Part shown: piece after piece, positions 21,376 to 25,190 of the stretch | Layout of the letters: every line of letters begins with the position of its first letter | Position numbering within the stretch: position 1 is the stretch's first letter | NCBI GenBank assembly: GCA_001655205.1 | Contig: LPNZ01005821.1 | Span: forward strand, 1-25,190 | Origin: Lenisia limosa | Lineage: Eukaryota; Breviatea | Direction of reading: 5' to 3' | DNA: 25,190 bases | The notes under the pieces: model-generated | What the model saw: the letters and a program-made list of their open reading frames with translations, nothing else | Databases searched by the model: none | Told to the model about the DNA's origin: nothing | Position numbers and translations under genes: made by a program

Positions 21376-21554
21376 CTAATGGGTACGCCTGCTTTCAGAC
21401 AGCTCTTCAAACGTTGGCGCAATGTAGGGCTGGAAAGGGGGAATAAGAAAGTAATGCATCATGCCATCTCCTGAGGTAAAAAAAACACACCCTCCACCAA
21501 GACGGCTCCACGCATGCACAGTAACCTTGATGTGGTTTGCAATGGGACCAATGA
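21376..21554 (-). CDS. Possible terminal exon of an unrecognised gene
   Basis: After an acceptor-like CACCTCAG, a 58-codon open frame reads VIGPIANHIKVTVHAW, then MMHYFLIPPFQPYIAPTFEE, and ends at a TAG. Residue composition looks protein-like, but I could not find an upstream exon in phase or a start codon. A competing frame starts at an ATG near 21570 (MSAPQSLVPLQ) and would splice within this stretch. Treat it as tentative. Confidence 0.25.
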
Positions 21555-22735
21555 CTGAGGTGCACTCATTTCACTGCAAGAGGAGTTATTTCAACAAAAA
21601 CAAGTGAATTAGGAGACACACCGCCTGCACACCGTTCTCATAAACAATATACTATATATCATACGATATACCATGCCTGAGAATTTACTTTCGAAGTTTC
21701 AGAATGAAGGAGGCCCGGACAATGACAACTATTTGGCCCAAAAAGGGAGCTGTCACACGTCCATTGCACCTATGTCCAATGAAGAACACTCTATGGGAGA
21801 GTCGACCATGCATTTGGTGAACAAACCAGTAGGTGGAGCCCAAAATCCATGTTTAATTATACTACCAATGACAAAATGACCTCGATTCTGTGGAATTATT
21901 AAATGTTTGTCGTTGTGCCCAGCAAAAAATACGGATTACGGATTTTTCTTCTCGTTTTAGAGGCTCTCAATCTGTGCCCTTACGACGCCCTACCACCAGC
22001 TACCACCCTACCGTAGCAGAATCAGCATGGGGTGTAGAGATTATGGAGGAGATTTTTTTTTCTTGAAAAGTATACGGGCAAGAAGGGACAAAAGTTAACG
22101 GTAGTCTACTCTACAGCAAGGCAGGAAAATACCCATCAGAGTCTTTATGAAAAAGAAGAAATCTAACCTGAAAAAAAAGGTGTCATGAGAGGTCACACCG
22201 GGAATCGAATTGGTTCAAACCAGGCCTATTGGCATTACTCAAATCCGAATAATGTCCCCCCACCAGATCTCTCCTAAGGTGGTGCTGATTCTGAAAACGT
22301 CTCTTTTATAATCACTTTATTTCAATAGTCGCGAGGAAGCAACAAAAAGAGGAGGCTCATTCTAAAAAGGGTAAAGTAGTATAGAGTTCAACCTATCACC
22401 AAGCTGCATGAAAAGCAGCTAAGCTATGGCGCTGGGTGAACAATATATATTTTTTATTCCAACCGGGATGATAATCCCTCCTACTCTCCTACTAAGCAAC
22501 TACACCACAGTTTTGATGAAAGAAAGGAGAAGGTTGGGAGAAGGCGTGTAAGGATGGCTGGCGAACGGGCTGGCTTTGGGGCAATTCTTATGACAAACGA
22601 TGCGTGGAGGGGGGGTGCTAAGAGTTTGGGGTGGTAACGCCCGCCGGGCTGGGTTGTAAACCAGGTATTCCGATTGGAGTCCAAAGGGAACATCATTGGT
22701 TATCATCATCTACCGATCATCAACCCACCATCCAC
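21555..22735. other. Intergenic DNA left of the DIRS element
   Basis: No gene is supported. A plus-strand 68-codon frame (21673-21879) has no recognisable features. From about 22480 the base composition shifts toward that of the retroelement, so 22480-22735 may be its terminal region. I could not identify the inverted or split repeats typical of DIRS ends. Confidence 0.35.
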
Positions 22736-23575
22736 CTATCTAGCATTTGGAGTCTGTAGCCAGATGCATTGGAATCCCTGAAATCTTTGCCCTGGAATTT
22801 TTTCTATGAAATATCCCGAACTGTGGCGAGTATCGAGACAGGGATGCATCTGGGCAGAGCTGTGTGTAGGCAATTAAGTTGGCTGCAATAGCAAGCGATG
22901 AGCGACAGTGTGGAAAGGGTTGCCTTGCCATAGTTTTTGAAGTAGGGGACGGTAACCAGGAATGGTTTCTTCTGAGTTTTAGACCATATAAGTCGTACGT
23001 GGAGGAAGGACAGGGGCTGCAGTGAGCGTCGGTGTGTTGAGCGAGGCTGATGTCACTCGTGGTGGGAAAGCGCGAGGAAGTCGTCTTCGGCAAAAGTTTG
23101 CCTTTTCTGACCGCTCCGGTGAACAAAATCTAGGCCGTGGCGGCAAATGGGAAGTTGTTTGCTCCGGCCGCGGAATCATGAGAGAGCCCATGAGCCCCGG
23201 GCTGATGTGGATTGGTCTCCCGGATTTGCCGAAGGAGAGGCGCTTGTAGACCTTGAGCATGGTTGTGGGTTTAGTGGTGGAAAGATGAGGCCCTTTTGGA
23301 CCATAACTAGTTTGAGGGCCGCAATGTATTGGTGGACCGTCTTATGTGAGCCTACGGTAAGAGCACAAGAGGAAATGAAGGACTGAAGGGTTTCCTTGGA
23401 GGGGGGCCAAGGGTTATGTGCAAGCGATTTGCACAAGTGGACGTAGCGGCTAGCGACGTTTTTGTATTGCTGTTGAGAGGACGTGGCGACGGAGTTTGAA
23501 GACAGGGTGTTTCTGATAGACGAGAGGAATTCGCGCGCTTCAGCGGGGGACTTCCCGACGAGAGAGGGGGGAGTT
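22736..23575 (-). pseudogene. DIRS tyrosine recombinase remnant
   Basis: The N-terminal (core-binding) part reads TSSQQQYKNVASRYVHLCKS and then TVGSHKTVHQYIAALKLV, typical of tyrosine recombinases. Sense then moves to another frame (LKVYKRLSFGKSGRPIHISP) and another (LFTGAVRKGKLLP, resembling the F.G.LR..EL catalytic-Arg region). The end, GQRFQGFQCIWLQTPNAR followed by a TAG at 22736, resembles the GRWQS...Y...TP end of DIRS recombinases, with Trp where the catalytic Tyr would be expected. Several frameshifts mean it is inactive. Confidence 0.65.
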
Positions 23576-23776
23576 GTTTAGCTGATGCCCCCGGCAGACC
23601 CGCTCGAGCCCCCCCCCCGAGTCCCCGCGTCGACTCATTCCTCAAGCCATGATAGATGGTCGATGTCTATGATTTTGAGGGACAGAAGTGGACTCTGTTT
23701 ACGACGGGACACAGCATTGGCAATGGTGTTATTCTCAGTAGAGATCCAGCAGATGGTGAGGTCAATCTCGTGTCGG

Positions 23777-23784
23777 ATGGACAG
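23777..23784. repeat. Left 8-bp target site duplication of the MITE
   Basis: ATGGACAG is repeated exactly at 24096-24103 on the other side of the element. Confidence 0.85.
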
Positions 23785-24095
23785 TAGGACCAGACCAGAA
23801 TCCTAGGTCGGATTGGTCTTAAGTCGGAGTTTCGGTCAAAAATCCGACTTAGGCTTACTTTTTATTATCGTTGTTTTGAGTTAGAATTTGAAAATGGTTA
23901 CATTTTTTGCTTTCAAAATAGATGAAAATTAGTAATATGAATAATAATATTAAAAATTATTTGAAGTATATGTGTTTTTTTGATGGTTAGTATGATAGAA
24001 AGTGACCAAAGACCCATTTCAAAATCCTTTATTCGGAGTTCGGAGTTTTGAAATGGAATTCCGGAGTTCTTAAGTCGGATTCTGGTCAAGTCCTA
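23785..24095. mobile_element. 311-bp hAT-like miniature transposon (MITE)
   Basis: The element is flanked by identical 8-bp sequences ATGGACAG (23777-23784 and 24096-24103), the target duplication length of hAT elements. Its ends are 19-bp inverted repeats, TAGGACCAGACCAGAATCC on the left and TAGGACTTGACCAGAATCC (reverse complement) on the right, with two mismatches. Inside each end are further copies of a TTAAGTCGGA motif. The centre is AT-rich and too short to code for a transposase, so it depends on one elsewhere. Insertion came after the retroelement, because it interrupts RNase H. Confidence 0.85.
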
Positions 24096-24103
24096 ATGGA
24101 CAG
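24096..24103. repeat. Right 8-bp target site duplication of the MITE
   Basis: ATGGACAG matches 23777-23784 exactly. Confidence 0.85.
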
Positions 24104-24320
24104 CTGCAGGGCTTGGTGTATGATCTCGTTGAGGACCGGGTCGCGGCCCGGAGCTTCTTCCACGCTGCGACAACCGAAACGTTGTCGCATGCCAGGCACA
24201 AAGGTTTGCCCTTGAAGATGTGGCCCCAGAGGGAGATTGCTGCGAGAATGGGCCACACTCCTTGATGTGGCAGAGGGGTCGGGTGGAGACGCTTTAAAAG
24301 CGGATCTCGGGTTTCCACAG

Positions 24321-24761
24321 TTAGGACACCACCAAGGAGGCCACAGCCGGCGGCGTCAGTGCAGATGTCAGCCTCATATTGGTTCGAGATGTCAAACGAC
24401 GTGACGGACAGGAGGCGCTGTTCGGATCACGAGGGTTTGGACAGGAAGTTGTGGAACGTTTCGAGGTCTCTCGCTTGGGGGGAAGTTTGACTGCGAACTT
24501 AGAGCGACCGGAGACTGCCAGCATGGCTAAAACAGACGTAAGAGTGTGTTTCAGGTTTAGAGCCGCAGTGACCGCCCAATTCATTTGGCCGGCGACCGTT
24601 TGGAGCGTGTTACGGGAGACTAACTCAGTGGAGAGAGTCTCGCAGATGGAGCGGGTGTATTTGAAGCGGAAAGCATTAGGGAGGAAAAAGATAGTTCTGT
24701 TGACAGCGATAGTGGTGTCTCCGACGCCAAGAAGGGTGAGGATGTTTGTAGTTGGGGCCAC
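24321..24761 (-). pseudogene. DIRS reverse transcriptase thumb/connection remnant
   Basis: This continues the reverse transcriptase in a shifted frame. NILTLLGV corresponds to the 'FLG' strand, and SRNTLQTVAGQMNWAVTAAL matches the thumb helix where relatives read SLAGKLNWA. The frame then runs out of sense, and RNase H begins in another frame near 24385. Confidence 0.7.
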
Positions 24762-25168
24762 CTTCTATGGCTTGGGGGATGTCGATTGCAAACCACGTCA
24801 TGGATAGCGATTTCAGCGGCGAGAGAAGATGTGTGAGCGGTGAAGAAGTCATCCAGGTAGCAGCCCAAGGTGTCAATGGTGACCCTGGGAGATGACACAG
24901 AGGGGAGTGTTAAGGCCTGGGCCGAAAGAGGGGATTTTGTTCGGCCTAAGGTGGCCGGACAAAATCTGCGCCAAATGAACAGCATGGCAAGGGAAAAGTG
25001 ATGGAAGGATTCGGTGTGGCCGAAGGGGAGGCGTAAGTAACAGACAAGTGTACCCTTGGGGGTTTTGAAACCCAGAACGAAGGATTGTCGATGAGTCATC
25101 AGGCCATGGATCGGAACCAATCGCGGAAGAGTTGTCCCCTGAAGGGGGAGTATGTGGCCTAATACCAC
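24620..25168 (-). pseudogene. DIRS reverse transcriptase (palm) remnant
   Basis: A long open stretch reads SFVLGFKTPKGTLVCYLRLP, then FGHTESFHHFSLAMLF, then GCYLDDFFTAH. The LPFG motif and the YLDD active site are those of DIRS/Ty3-like reverse transcriptases. After AAEIAIHDV the sense continues in another frame (AIDIPQAIEG) and then in a third (PTTNILTLLGV), so at least two frameshifts have occurred near 24740-24780. Confidence 0.8.
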
Positions 25169-25190
25169 CGACGGGTGCTAAGGGATGGGT

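Larger units (their letters stand above)
23635..24386 (-). pseudogene. DIRS RNase H domain, split by a transposon
   Basis: ADICTDAAGCGLLGGVL gives the first catalytic Asp block. ISLWGHIFKGKPLCLACDN gives the DN block, and DPVLNEIIHQALQL follows after a frameshift. The sense resumes beyond the 311-bp insertion as LSIRHEIDLTICWISTENNT, then IANAVSRRK. This matches the RNase H end where relatives read HIPG.N..AD.LSR, and a TGA at 23635 closes the frame. Removing the insertion and one copy of its 8-bp duplication restores the order of sense. Confidence 0.75.
22736..25190 (-). mobile_element. Decayed DIRS-type (tyrosine-recombinase) retroelement
   Basis: Read on the minus strand from the right edge, the order is reverse transcriptase, thumb, RNase H and then tyrosine recombinase. 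This is the arrangement of DIRS-like elements, which insert with a recombinase rather than an integrase. The start lies beyond the window. Several frameshifts break the coding sequence (around 24760, 24390, 24150 and 23260), so this copy is dead. A 311-bp hAT-like insertion sits in the RNase H part. Composition is richer in GC than the host intergenic DNA. Confidence 0.8.

Noticed and set aside
21673-21879. Plus-strand 68-codon frame with an ATG
   Set aside because: No splice partner, family motif or neighbouring support; its length is within chance for this composition.
22180-22250. A tRNA-like B-box (minus strand AATTCGATTCC)
   Set aside because: The five bases on either side do not pair into a T-stem, and no acceptor stem or A-box is visible.
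24379-24807. Plus-strand 142-codon frame at the right end
   Set aside because: It lies antisense to the reverse transcriptase and thumb coding sequence and has no recognisable motif.
1-25190. CRISPR arrays, operons with ribosome binding sites or other bacterial systems
   Set aside because: Spliced genes with GT-AG introns throughout show this is eukaryotic nuclear DNA; no regular repeat-spacer pattern is present.

Overview
The window is nuclear DNA from an intron-rich, gene-dense eukaryote that uses the standard code (TAA, TAG and TGA all end reading frames). Introns are GT-AG, mostly 30-150 nt, in AT-rich surroundings. Many 5' splice sites read GTTGG or GTTTG, and several introns carry long G or C runs. 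A compact-genome protist or small invertebrate fits; I cannot name the lineage. Eight N gaps interrupt the sequence, five of them directly at G/C homopolymers.

Layout, left to right. (1) 211-1209: a decayed Tc1/mariner-type DNA transposon with 40-bp perfect ends. (2) 1404-1864 (-): a three-exon gene for an 88-residue charged protein beginning MGGKRSGS, head to head with (3) 2277-4601 (+): a complete 13-exon lariat debranching enzyme gene (DBR1, 407 aa). (4) 5230-11740 (-): a very exon-rich gene. Its splice phases link a glycolipid-transfer-protein (GLTP)-like domain, a Lys/Glu-rich linker, an OTU deubiquitinase domain and a His/Gln/Pro-rich tail. (5) 12954-15498 (-): an Ala/Ser-rich, probably helical protein of unknown function with a basic C-terminus. 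(6) 15676-18345 (-): a 560-aa disordered protein full of Ser-Pro/Thr-Pro sites, head to head with (7) 19169-20781 (+): a small Pro/Ser/Gly-rich protein. (8) 22736 to the right edge (-): a decayed DIRS-type (tyrosine-recombinase) retroelement. Its RNase H region is split by a 311-bp hAT-like miniature transposon with an intact 8-bp target duplication.

Gene models were built by hand, joining exons only where donor, acceptor and reading phase agree. DBR1 is secure, because every junction fits the family and all metal-ligand residues are present. The GLTP-OTU join is the most interesting and most testable claim. It rests on consecutive phase-compatible splice junctions with no stop codon, but a pair of adjacent genes remains possible. 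The genes form no pathway; the only neighbour relations visible are two divergent promoters, one convergent pair (DBR1 and GLTP-OTU) and one tandem minus-strand series.
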